From assembly GCA_002751075.1 (NCBI GenBank), contig NAOQ01000018.1, positions 199,494-246,489 on the forward strand: a stretch of DNA of 46,996 nt. Direction: 5' to 3'. Below the pieces are notes generated by a model. That model saw nothing but the letters and a program-made list of their open reading frames with translations. It was not told where the DNA came from and ran no database searches. A program made the translations under genes and the position numbers. This stretch comes from Ichthyophonus hoferi. Lineage: Eukaryota > Opisthokonta > Ichthyosporea > Ichthyophonida > Ichthyophonidae. This document shows positions 35,904 to 46,996 of this stretch, piece after piece (within the stretch, counting starts at the first letter, position 1; each line of letters opens with the position of its first letter).

Positions 35904-35911
35904 TTTCCCGC
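35904..35911 (+). promoter_or_regulatory. E2F-like site
   Basis: TTTCCCGC, the E2F consensus, about 130 bases upstream of the minus-strand ORF at 35779. Motif match only. Confidence 0.35.
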
Positions 35912-36887
35912 CATCGTACTGACCAGTCAGTTTACTTAGTAAGGTACATTAATAAATTGTTAAAGATATTGGTTAAGTTGAAAAGGTACTTATGCAGTTA
36001 AGACCCAAGTTTAGCACTAATGAATTATTAGATCGAGTATTTTTTACGTAAAGTTACCTAAACGGTAATATTTTAAGTTAAAATAAAACTCTCAGGTTAA
36101 AATAAAGCCTGTGCCTTAAAAGCCCATGGTGGTCCCAATCGAATCGAATCGGTAATCTTAATCTAAATCTTGAGAAAACTAATACCTATTAGTTAGACAT
36201 ATTCACTTATAAGTTAAGTCATGTACCACTAATTAACCAATGAACATATATAATTCTAAGATCGATAGCAATTATCAATCATGAAAGGCTAGTGACCTAA
36301 CGATTCACTCAAGGCAATTAATTTAAATGTAAACACATATACTAGCCTATTATAACAACATTTTTAATCATGTGTATGCTTAGAACCATCAAGAGCATTT
36401 AGAACAAATAACGTTCTTTTGTACTAAACGACTAGAATATCAAAGTGTTCCATGAATATATTAAATTTTATGTTATACTATACACTATTCTTCATTCCTG
36501 ATTGATTTGGATTTAATATCATCATTAGTATAATGATACACAAATACGTTGTGTTTCTACTAATAAAGTTATTAGGACAATACCACTACTTATTAACTTA
36601 ATAATATGTAGAAACGTTGATCTATAATAGATCGATTTCTCTAAACAAACTACTGTATATGATGCGCTTAATGTAATATATAAATCATTATTCCTTCTTG
36701 TGGTTAGCACTCCAGAATCATAAAAACCTGGAAAATCATGAGATCACATGATGTAATTGGTAATTGTAGTGAATGTAATTTCTTACTTACTTGTGATCGT
36801 GACTAGTGATCAAAAAATCGATCTCCACAGAACTATTGACAAATGTGTAGATTTTTAGATTGTGTAGTAATTATCTCATTCCTGTTC
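35912..36887. other. Intergenic, no gene seen
   Basis: AT-rich sequence without exon-like segments. It includes a short direct repeat (AATCGAATCGAATCGG, 36137-36152). It may include the outer flank of repeat copy D. Confidence 0.5.
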
Positions 36888-37589
36888 AGGGTGGCTGCCA
36901 ACCATTGTAACCAAAGACTTTAGAGTTTTTACTCTATAGTCATTATTTAATGTCATTACAAAATCAAGAGACCTTAATCTGTGCCAATCACAACCATTTT
37001 ATACTTTTAAAATATAGCCTTATATATAAAAAATTCATTGGAAACCAGTATTAATTAATGGAAAATTGTAAGTATGTTTTGGTTGTCCATGTTGTACACA
37101 AGAATCTGTCGGAGTCCTGTCGACTAATCCACAGTTCTTCGGGATCTCCAATTGATTTTTTTGTAATTAATTATTGATATTTCTAAACTAACGTTTAGTA
37201 ATAACTAATTGACTTGATCTACTTTTTATAAAAGGCAATATAGAGGCAGGCATATATGTTGGCTCTATCTCTAGATGTCTATTACAATTATACTCAGCTA
37301 TTACTGAAGAAGGAATTTCTACTTTGGTTTGTTTAGGTTCGATAGTGCTTATAGCATAGTGCGTACGATCAGTAAGAAGTGCTATATTACTATATAGATA
37401 ATGACTATTGTGACTATTTAATGTTAGTATGCAATTCTCTGACTCTTTAACGGGTGAGAACGGTGGACTAGACATTACAATAACGATGTGATTATATATG
37501 CTAAGTTTTATGTTTATTACTAAAACTTTGTGACTTTTCCAGTGGACCATATGTGTGTGAATGGCCGGGACGCCGAACGGCACTGGCAA
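36888..37589 (+). repeat. Dispersed repeat family, copy D, with the longest coding remnant
   Basis: It starts with CAGGGTGGCTGCCAA (shared with copy B), then the family core at about 36950-37075 (AAATCAAGAGACCTTAATCT, TTAATTAATGG). TCGGGATCTCCAATTG at 37139-37154 is shared with copy A. On the minus strand 37188-37589 is open for 133 codons: IVIVMSSPPFSPVKESENCI, LTLNSHNSHYLYSNIALLTD, ISTIEPKQTK. This is related to the decayed region of copy A. Part of the coding region is out of frame, so the copy is broken, though it is the best preserved of the four. Family not identified; the protein matches nothing I recognise. Confidence 0.55.
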
Positions 37590-38435
37590 CGTATTGGGCC
37601 TTTATTAGTTATTTCGTTTATATTTATTTATACTTGTCTCCTTTTATCCTGATAATCTAGTACTAATATCTCCTTCCTAAAATGGCTCTTTATGTAGCTA
37701 CCTCATTGGTGTAACAACTACCCCCATATTATGTTTTGACATATCAATGTATCAAGTGGAAAAATATTATGCAACTAACTGATGTGGAAACACGATTATT
37801 GATCCACTTACTGTTTAGGCTTAGATCGAGCCTACTTATTCATCTGCAACTCACAATCTTGTAACACTATATGATGTAGTTATTTGTGACAACATGCTCT
37901 GGACATACCCTAGATGATTAAATGCTAATTGTTAATACACACTTCTAATTTGATAGAATTGCAATGGAGGCAAATGTATCATACCAAACGGATATACTGT
38001 TAGATAGTGTTGTAACCAATGATAATTTATTGACTATATATACAAATATAATATTTATGTCATGCTTCATCTGAAAAAAAAATGTACTGCTTGCCTAGGT
38101 ACTACAAGTAGATTGAACCACAAGAAAGAAAAATAATTGAGGCTAAATATAGCACTTGAAAAATATTGTTAAACCAGATACTGCATTAGCTTATTTAATA
38201 TACATTGATTTTTTCAAAAAAAAAAAAAAAAAAAAGTCAATTTTGGTCATATATAAAATTGTGGGAAATAATGGCCAATCTTGCCATATCACACCTAGTC
38301 TTGATTATTAAACTATTTCCTGCCAATTCTTACCATAGGCTCTCCCATTAATAGCTGCACAGTACAAAATGCATTGTTGATCTTAAAAGGTAGCCAGTGA
38401 ACCGCCTTGTTGCCCCCAGCGATATCTCAAATAAA
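37590..38435. other. Intergenic, STRAP upstream region
   Basis: AT-rich, with a long A run at about 38217-38236. Nothing coding is supported. The STRAP promoter should lie in the last few hundred bases; no TATA box stands out. Confidence 0.5.
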
Positions 38436-41400
38436 ATGGCTAGACAAATTTCTCTTAACTGCTCCGGCCACACGCGACCTGTTGTAGACCTTGCCTTCTC
38501 TGAGATCACACAAGATGGTTATTTTATGATCAGTGCATGCAAAGGTATGTTCTACCTTTGGGCAGCGTGACTTCACAACGCGGACACGCGGACGAACTTA
38601 CGTTTGTGTAGGTGCGTCCATACATTACAATTTATGCATTAAGAAGAAATATTATAATAAAAGTATATCCGTAGTTATATATGTGCGATTTATAGCTATT
38701 GAACGCATGTGTACTTTAGTTTGTATAAGCTAGTTTGTTCTCTTTCTCTCTTAGCTGTTACTCTATCGTCTGCTGTCTCTACCCAGGTCACGTATCTCTT
38801 GGTTCCTTTACTAGCCTATAAACAATTCTCAGGCTAATGTTATTGTCTACCACTATAATTTGGCACACATAGATGGCAAGCCTATGATTAGAAACGGACA
38901 AACTGGAGACTGGGTGGGAACCTTGGAAGGACATAAGGTAGGGGATAATAACATATTAACAGAAATATAATCATTAATGTGTCAATACGTTGTTAAATAC
39001 CACAGAAACCGGTGGGTATTTATTATCTAATCTTACATATTTAAATATATATATAAAAAGGGAATTTATTTGTGCAATACACACGTACCCATATAAATAC
39101 ATTAGTAATCTTATTATCACTTTCAATAGTTTATTATATGCAATGGGAACTGTCATGTAACTATTTATTGTTTGTTTGCTTTATTGTTTTATTACCTTTT
39201 CTAATTTACTTTTAATTAATAGTGTAAATAAGAGTTATCTGGCATATTGTTATATATCACTGAGATAATGCATTATACAATGGTTAGGGTAACTGTATGT
39301 ATAGAAGTATTGCTTAGGAATTAATAAAAAACAAAGCAATGGCAATTACGATTGCATATGATATGATTAAAACCGTACTTTTAAGTTAAGTTTTGATAAT
39401 TGAATGGTTAGAAAGAGTATACTCTATAAAACATGTACATGTAGAAGTGGTGGAATATGTCTATCTGTGATTGATATATATGTGGAGGAGAGAGAGGGAG
39501 AGAGGGAAGGGGGAATGACGTACCTCGATGGAGAGAGAAAGGTGAATGGAAATAAAACATTTTATTAATTTTCTGTTATTAAGATGCTATAAATGTTCTC
39601 TTACATCTGCATATGTGCTTGCTATCATGCTATCCTACTATCATACATACTAACATATATACTAACATACACAAACACCTATCTAGGGTGCTGTATGGTG
39701 TGCCAAACTTAACAGTGGTGCAACAAGAGCTATCACTGGCTCTGCCGATTTTAGCGCGTAAGTATTTCTATAATGGTGATGTGTATGTATATTTATTGTT
39801 CACCAATATATATATATATGTCTGACCCAAGGTCTCCGTTATTTATGAATGTAGATCTATAACAGCTGACTCGCTTTAGAATATATGCGTATGTTTATTA
39901 ATATGCATTAAATGTATAAATGATACTTCGATGTCATATATACTTATAGACATCATATGTACATATACATATACATACACATCAATATACAAATACACTA
40001 TATTAATTTCTTTAAGTTATATAATACCTTTGCATGTTATCTAATTACACATAACTTACCTTACAGTAAGGTCTGGAATGCTGTCACTGGAGCGGAAATG
40101 CTATCATACAGCCACAAGCATATAGTCAAAGCGGTGGATTACTCAAAGGTTTTCATCCTTCTATACTATACTATTCCCCTCCCCCCTCTAGCTATACCAA
40201 TTGTTACGGTTGCATCAATGATATATGCATGTATATATTCATACGTATACTTGCATGTATATAGCAATATCTATATACTTCTTCACACTCTCACGCTCGA
40301 AAGTAAATAATCACTTGACTTACAAATATTTTCCCTTAAAAACATCGATGAAGGCAAGACAACTATACCATACTATACTAATAAACACAATCGCACTATA
40401 CTAATAATACCAATCCCTCACCCTATCATACACTCAACGAACAGGATGATAAATGGGTCCTGACTGCAAGCAATGAAAAAATAATCCGAATGTTTGATGT
40501 CGAGTCTGGAAAGACTGACGAAGTGGCTGTGTTTAAAGGCCACACAGGAAACATCAAACAGGTTTTGTTTTCCGGAACTGACAAAGTGTTCAGTGCGGGT
40601 GAAGATAAGGTTATTAGGTTAGTGTTTATATGTATATAGTATATTTGTGTATATATATTTATATATTTCTGTGTACATGGATAATGATAGGTTGTTATCT
40701 TCTAATATAGGAGTGTATAAAGGTTTTTATTATGTATGCATGTATATATATTTATATTATTATGCCCCAAAGATGTCGAACTTACTCCACCCGCCTGTGG
40801 TTTAAGACTTCTTATCCACTTCTAATATCTATTGTTTTACATGAAAAACCCACACATGTCTACATACATATTCACGTATATTTACAAACACACATACATA
40901 CACACACAGGGTATGGGACGTTCGCAGCCATGAACAGGTACAAGAGGTTGAGATTGGTGGTAGTATCAGTAGCATGGAGCTCTCTCCTGATGGCTCTCTA
41001 TTGACTGTGACCTCGGGCAAGACGGTATCACTCTGGCAGACAGAAGGGTATATCACCTATGACCTTTTTCTCGCATATACTCGTTTTTATTTCTTTTTCT
41101 TTGATTTCTTTTTCTATATTTCTCTCTTTTTTCTTTTCTCTCTTCTGTTTTTCTTTCTTTTTCTCTCTTTCTATCTTTTCCACCTATTTTGCGCCATGCT
41201 GACATATATTTCTTTTCTCTATCATATATACCAAGTAGTATACAGAATATACAGATATATCTAATTGTCTACTCTGTTTTATCCTTTAGCACTGATAATC
41301 ACATATTTGCATCGACCAATTAACAGCACGGGTTAATTAAAGACACAATAAGATGGGATACGAATAAGACAGAGAATATAAAATAATAGGATAAACGTTA

Positions 41401-43187
41401 GTTTGTGTGAGAATAATAATCTAATTTTACCTTTCTATTGCAGGTTTAACAAGATTAAATCTTTTGACATGTCCTGTCAAGTAAACTCTGCCTCACTTCA
41501 CCCTGAGAAAAAGAGATTTGTGTGTGGTGGCGAAGATTTTTATCTTCATGTATTTGACTATGAGACAATGGAGGAAAAAGGTAGGAGCTGACCTGTGTAG
41601 AGTGTTACCTTACTATAGAAATAACTACTTGTTCAGTCATATTTGTATTCCTATTTTATAATATAGTTTCTCCGCTACTTGCTCTAATACAGCCTATGTT
41701 TGAATTACTCTAGAGATAACCTGTTATTAATTCATATTCACATTCCTGTAGTATATTATAACATATCTATTAGTTATTTATTATACTAGAACCTATCCTC
41801 TTATATTGCCACATTTCTTCATATTCCTTTAGCAACCCAAATCTTGATCTTACCATTTTGTTTCTTTTAGGACTCATTTACCCTGCTTCATATGTATTAG
41901 AGCCATTTTAGTTATTCACAATTTTCCTGCATAGTTATATATATTAAACTACATCCCATTACAATTTGAATGGATATGGCATACCCGTAATGTCTTTAGT
42001 TGCTTTTCCTCGCTCCTTCGCCCACTTTTTCCCCTTTCCACACGCATACATACCCATACACTAACCTATAAACATAACCAACCTCAGAGGTGTACAAAGG
42101 ACATCATGGTCCAGTACATGCCGTTCGTTACTCACCGGATGGTATGCTATATGCTTCGGGATCAGAAGATGGAACCGTTCGCTTGTGGCAAGACCAAGTT
42201 GGAACCGAATATGGTCTTTGGTAAGTATGGATCTCATATGTGTATTTCGTGTACGATTAGTAACTCATATTACACTTAAAATAAGTTGGTGGGTGTAGTC
42301 ATTATTCGACTACGGTCTAGTTTCTACTTCTTATTAAATATTATATCTTTAGTGTTATTGTTCTTTACCATTCATTCCCCCTCTTAGCATACTATTTTTC
42401 TATAACTTCTCAGTCTTTCTGTCTTTCTTTCTTTCTTTCTTCTTAATATTATATATATGCATATTTATGAAAAGACTGTTAACCATGTTGCACCTTTTTT
42501 ATCTTTACGGATTTGGAAAGAGTCATAACTGTTTTACTAGAACTTTCCTTTGTTACAATACGTTTTCTTTATGGTTCTTATATGATATCTACAATATAAT
42601 GGGTATAGTTCTCGTATCTCTCTTTTGTTTTACGCTTTGTTCTTTAATTACATTGTCACACTTCAATACATGCTTAGTTTAATATCCTTTGAAATATCTT
42701 TTCTCTCTTATTACTTTATTTTTATTTCCTCTATCCACGCACATTTGTACATTCATTCATAGCTCTCAGTATACCAGAAAATTGTGATTCAATCTCTACA
42801 TCCATTCGTATATATGTTTGTTCTACCTCTCTAAACTATTTATTACCTTTAATGTGATGTTTAATTGATAGCTATAGTTTGATATAATTGAATTTTGGAT
42901 ATAGTCTTTAGCCTTTGAAGTCTTTTTTTTTTGTATCAGCTTCTGTATTCTTTTTCAAAAACATTCGGTTTATCGCATACTTATATCACATTAAACTTCT
43001 AGGTATATTTGTAAAGTGTGTTTACAAAACAAGAACCCAAAATAAATCCTAAACAAATTTTTTGTGTTTGTACGATGTATTTTGTATAAACATCACTAAG
43101 TAAAATAAAAAACTAATTATTAAATTCAGGCGCTTTGTCGGTGGCGACGAGAAGGTAGATGAGAAAGTGGAGGATGCCAAAGAATAA
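38436..43187 (+). CDS. STRAP: STRAP, seven-WD40 protein, nine exons
   Basis: Exons: 38436-38544, 38873-38937, 39687-39757, 40067-40148, 40445-40617, 40910-41047, 41444-41580, 42088-42220, 43130-43187. All are GT-AG with matching phases, giving 321 aa. STRAP (serine/threonine kinase receptor-associated protein, Unrip) is a WD40 propeller that binds the SMN complex in snRNP assembly and TGF-beta receptor/Smad proteins. Near-identical blocks to the human protein: [64 protein letters not shown] [14 protein letters not shown] and [15 protein letters not shown] dipeptide positions recur as KVWNAV, IRMFDV, RVWDVR, VSLWQT and VRLWQD. The C-terminal tail after the last blade is short and charged ([15 protein letters not shown]), about 30 residues less than in human. 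The ATG context and the N-terminal match fix the start. Confidence 0.97.
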
Positions 43188-44334
43188 ACCCGTTCGGTTT
43201 TATATACACTGAATGTTCTCCACTATAAATAAAGTACACATCAAATTACATCTGTATAATTGTGATCTTCTGTTGCTATTTATATTCTTTATCAAGTAAC
43301 GTTTTTAAAATATATCCCATATGTGTTCTTGCAGAGTGGTACCAAATATGTAGAAAAATGATATATGTTGGTATGAATGGCTGTCTATGTTGTGTGGTAT
43401 ATGTGGTATATATGGGCATTTTGCATTTAATTATTATTGAGGGAAAACGTTTGGTTTTATGCGTGGGAATTATTAAAATTAGTATGTCGAAGGTCTCACA
43501 AGTAGTAGTATTGAATATGGTACCTTATCTGACTTTGTGGTTGAATACTCCAAGTGAAACGTGATATCTACCTACAGACTGACTCTTATTCTTTGATATA
43601 GATTTGATTGTTATCCTTTATCCGAATATGTCTATACTATTTTTAAGCTTTCCTGGCAGGCCTTACACTCCTACTGATAAAAAACCACTGCACAAATTGT
43701 TGAATCCGATCTACTTTGTAGTGTTTATTTAATACCAATCTTGGCTATTTTAAGCTTCTTTCAAGACTCTTTAAGATATTATTCTTGTCATGTTTAGTAC
43801 TTCATAGTTTTACGCTCATCCCATGGATAATATCATTTATATATGGTTTAGTAGAAATTTTATGCTCAAATTAGTTTCTTTATACGGTTGGAATTATCGG
43901 TTAGAGACAATTGCATCAGGGTTATGATAATATAACAACATAACAAAAGAAACCTAGTTGCGTTTTTTTGGTAGATGGATGAAATCTGTTATATATACAA
44001 CAATATGCCTGTGTAAAAACTAAAGTACTAACTTAACCTGGCCATCCAGTAAACGTCATTCGGGTCACAAACGCTGTATACATACATGCACTCCAATTTT
44101 TATGATTTGCATTTAGTTTGATATTATAATATTAATTATCAATGTACGTTATCTTTGTGAGTTCTTCATTTAAGAACATCGCTTTGACCTCTCATGACTT
44201 ATACTTCAACAGTGTACTACTCATTGAGTATTATATAAACGATTTAGCTCAAACTTTGTAAAGAGGATTGTGGAGAAAAAAGAAGAACGCTTTATTAAAC
44301 ACCCCATTCCTCTAGGTCATTCTAAATGTTGGTG
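43188..44334. other. Intergenic downstream of STRAP
   Basis: AT-rich. It holds the STRAP polyadenylation signal and, on the minus strand, AATAAA near 44288-44293 that could end a minus-strand gene. The open frame at 43262-43564 has no recognisable content. Confidence 0.5.
43228..43233 (+). terminator. STRAP polyadenylation signal
   Basis: AATAAA 40 bases after the STRAP stop codon. Confidence 0.75.
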
Positions 44335-44726
44335 TTAGACAGATTGAAGTCTGTTCCAGACGGCTGACGTTGGATGGTTAAGTATCGATAAGCATACTGC
44401 AATACAATAAAAATGTATTTAAATGACATTAGACAGCTAACATTTTAGCAGAATAGATGATGTCAGCCAGCAACCTATATACGCCATATTCTGGTTACAT
44501 TTAAAATAGATTTTTTTCTTTCCCACTTTGAGAGTATATTAATAAAATTGTGCCTTTTATTAGACCTTAGTATGGCTGAGGATGGTTCTGTCAATCTACA
44601 AGCCGGGAAAGAGGGGATTCATGGAATTGACGAGAGCCAGGGCCACCTTGTTGAATGCGCAACAGCATTGGCTTTCACCACTTACCCTCAAGCAATGACA
44701 TTACAACGTTGCAACAATACGTACTT
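44335..44726 (-). CDS. Possible last two exons of a minus-strand gene
   Basis: Exon 44726-44686 (acceptor TATTTTCAG, donor GTAAGT) and exon 44396-44335 (acceptor TATTGCAG, stop TAA) join in phase to read STYCCNVVMSLLEVCLSILN, then HPTSAVWNRLQSV and stop. AATAAA follows about 40 bases on. The helix-like pattern would suit a HEAT-repeat protein, but I cannot name a family and found no upstream exons. It conflicts with the plus-strand open frame over the same bases, and at most one of them is likely to be coding. Confidence 0.25.
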
Positions 44727-44730
44727 CTGA
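44571..44730 (+). pseudogene. Plus-strand ORF fragment with an LAFTTYP block
   Basis: After an AG (TTTTATTAG) at about 44562, a frame of 53 codons reads MAEDGSVNLQAGKEG, then HLVECATALAFTTYPQAMTL and a stop soon after. LAF-x-x-YP-x-A-x-T is typical of membrane segment 6 of SLC6 transporters; LAFTT-x-P also occurs in exportin-5. Both matches are short and may be chance. If real, it is an isolated fragment, since no neighbouring exons were seen. Confidence 0.2.
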
Positions 44731-46889
44731 AAATAATACAGTATTTCAGCAAGAAGTATATTTCTCAAGACACACACATATATATACGTTGATTCCAACT
44801 ACCTGAACTTATCTCACCATATCATTCGAAATCTCACCTTTTCTGCAACACAATCAATGTATGTGTACCATACCAGTGTATAAAATAATGCCTTTCTGTT
44901 TTTACCTTGTAATTGTGTATATATATTTTTACATGCTACACTCGAAAATGCTAGTGTTATATAAATATATATCGCTACAAAGTGCTGGGATATCGTGCGT
45001 CCTTTGTTGAGATTTAGGTCAGTAGCACTTGCAAATTAAAAAGAATTACAATATCAACGGAGGAAGATTAATTAGTTTTTTAAAGTAGATCAATATTATC
45101 TTATTTTTAAATAGTGCAAAGTTATCACAAATAGACATAGACACCTCTCAGCAAAGCAAAGTGCCTTATCAAAATCAATATTGCAGCGTATTGTTACGTT
45201 TTAGAGCTATTATTTTCATCCACAACATTCTTTAGCATAAGCAACAAGCACCTATTTTATGGTAACTTTCACATAATTTTACGTTTTCTGCTCTACTTCT
45301 TTTATTATTATTGTCAGAGATTAAGCAGGCATTACAAGAAATTACTTCTTTTTTTTTCTAGTAACTATTCTTCTTTCCCTTCCAGAAAATATTTTAGGAT
45401 TCCCAAACCCAAACTCCGTTAATATATTGGTACTATTGAGGCTGAACTATCCTAGGAAAGAGATTATAATCATAATTTAGATTTAAGCACATAGTACTCA
45501 CAAATCATTGTTGTATTCTAATTCTAGAAGTACGCAACCGAAATGGATATTTTAGGAAAGTTAAACCATTATACTGTAATGCTTTCGACGTTCTATGCAG
45601 TGGATGACAATAATGTCAATCAGAGCAACTATTGGCATATGCCTTTAAGCCAATAATCTATAATTTTTACATTAAAATAATCAATGATCAAGTATTTAAT
45701 GTGAATTGACGGCCAAGGATTTTTAACAATGGAGCCAATAAAATGATTCGGTTTTATTGCTGTAACCATTCGATCTTTTTTCATACCTCACTTCAAGTGT
45801 CAGAGGAATTTGTATGAGGCACCCAATGCTACTCAGATATGAGTACCAATTAGCCATAGGTCAGTGGTTTTTATTTTTTATTTAGTTAGAATCTCTTTAG
45901 AGAAAAAATAATCAACAAACTGCTTTAATTGTTTATGAAATTAATTTGTTAATAGACGTGTGCTATAATAGAAAGACACTAAGAGTACGTTTTAAATTGG
46001 CGAAACTCTTCTGACAATATCATCTGTATAAACTTATCAGAATTACCCACAAGATGAAAAGATGCTCAAAGGTATCTCATAATTAATATATAATTGACCA
46101 TGGTTGTTAGTTTAATTGAATATTTACAGCAAATAATAGAACCTTTATATTTTGTTTTCAATTAAGGAATTAACTCAACTAATACTAAGATAACCAGGAT
46201 ACCTCGCATTTACCTAAATGCCTATACAGTTATTTTTTTTTACCTTTCTTTCAAGTGATTTTTTTAGACACTCGTAGCGCCTCCCAAATTCCTGTGGTTT
46301 GTGGTAATGAACGGTTCCCATATGGCAACTTAAATATCAGTCAACCACATTGTGGTACCATTTGTTCAATAGAGAGGTAGCATGGTAAAATCCAATCCTT
46401 TCATTGGACTTACCAATTGACCTATGATCAAATAGATATTTTAGTCGAAAACTTGATTTATTATTGATTGGCTTGCTGCTGGACCAATAATGATTATTGT
46501 TTATGCTTTCTCCATTGGTAAAGATAGAAACTATTTGGAACTGGACGTATAGGATTAGTCAATCACATATGTAAATGTCAATCTTATTGAGTGAACGTCA
46601 ATACAAACTTTATTAGATTTGCTTCTACCAATGGACAAAATCCATGGTATGGTTTTATTGTGTATTCAATGTATTCATGGGCGCAGATCCGAGGGAATCA
46701 TTTATGGTAAAACTATTATTGGGTTGCAACTATTCAACACCACATCCAAACTGACTGCAGTTTTTTCTGAGTGAATCAATCTGCTGAATTTATAAAACTC
46801 AATTCTTAAGATCTGCAAATCCGGTTGTGAGTTTTCCTATCTGGTTACTGGCGTGAATGCCCTGAAATCATAGTTAGGTTAGATTAAAT
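44731..46889. other. Intergenic, no gene seen
   Basis: A long AT-rich stretch without a frame over 60 codons. A short open piece with a GTATG donor on the minus strand near 45790-45830 is not enough to call. Several ATTGG/CCAAT words cluster between 46400 and 46650. Confidence 0.5.
46791..46798 (+). promoter_or_regulatory. TATA box of the 46890 gene
   Basis: TATAAAAC, 99 bases before the ATG of the secreted-protein gene at the window end. Confidence 0.5.
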
Positions 46890-46996
46890 ATGGGCTACCT
46901 ACTTAAATTATTTATTGCCCTGGTTATTATATTAGCAGTAGAAGCGGCAGCAATCACATTTTCACCACCCTGGGCAAATTTTAACTGTCCTAAATC
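46890..46996 (+). CDS. Secreted protein, N-terminal part only
   Basis: The ATG at 46890 opens a frame that runs off the window. It encodes a signal peptide (MGYLLKLFIALVIILAVEAA, cleavage likely after the Ala run) and the start of the mature protein (ITFSPPWANFNCPK). A TATA box sits 99 bases upstream. Family cannot be told from 35 residues. Confidence 0.6.
   Translation, partial: MGYLLKLFIALVIILAVEAAAITFSPPWANFNCPK

Noticed and set aside
1-46996. CRISPR arrays, operons or bacterial systems
   Set aside because: The window is intron-bearing eukaryotic DNA. No direct-repeat and spacer pattern was seen.

Overview
This is a eukaryotic nuclear window: very AT-rich, gene-dense, with short multi-exon genes on both strands, standard GT-AG introns (one likely GC-AG) and many short AT-type microsatellites. 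The recognisable genes (RAD9, STRAP, PGAP2, INO80E/INO80D-type subunits, a syntenin-like tandem-PDZ protein) point to an animal or close holozoan. The AT content and compact genes would suit an early-branching lineage such as a sponge or placozoan, but the sequence alone does not settle this. A 330-base run of Ns shows it is a scaffold assembly.

Layout. 1-3600: the end of a Ser/Asp-rich ORF, a small secreted six-cysteine protein with a probable GPI signal (656-1126), and a decayed repeat copy. 3608-7268 (-): an unrecognised 218-aa gene in seven exons, divergent from 7750-12319 (+), a ten-exon gene that joins an INO80E-type domain to an INO80D-type double zinc finger. 13975-14790: another Ser/Asp-rich ORF and a repeat copy. 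16238-18341 (+): PGAP2, first exon not found. 19006-19639: a 150-bp duplication around the N gap. 20640-20800: a repeat copy just beyond the 3' end of 20993-31099 (-), a complete RAD9 in 14 exons. 32120-32518 (-): a hydrophobic ORF. 32847-33842 (-): an intronless syntenin-like gene. 35375-35779 (-): a third Ser/Asp-rich ORF. 36888-37589: the best-preserved repeat copy. 38436-43187 (+): STRAP in nine exons. 44335-44727: weak exon-like segments on both strands. 46890-end (+): the start of a secreted-protein gene.

How the genes relate. They do not form one pathway. RAD9 (DNA-damage checkpoint clamp) and the INO80-type protein (chromatin remodelling) are both nuclear genome-maintenance genes. PGAP2 remodels the lipid of GPI anchors, and the small secreted protein at 656 is a plausible GPI-anchored product, but their proximity may be chance. 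Exon structures were built by hand from splice consensus, frame continuity and remembered family sequences. Every exon junction given for INO80E/D, RAD9 and STRAP, and for the part of PGAP2 found, keeps the reading frame.

Most notable: the INO80E + INO80D fusion, the intronless syntenin-like gene, and a four-copy unclassified repeat family whose copies all point the same way.
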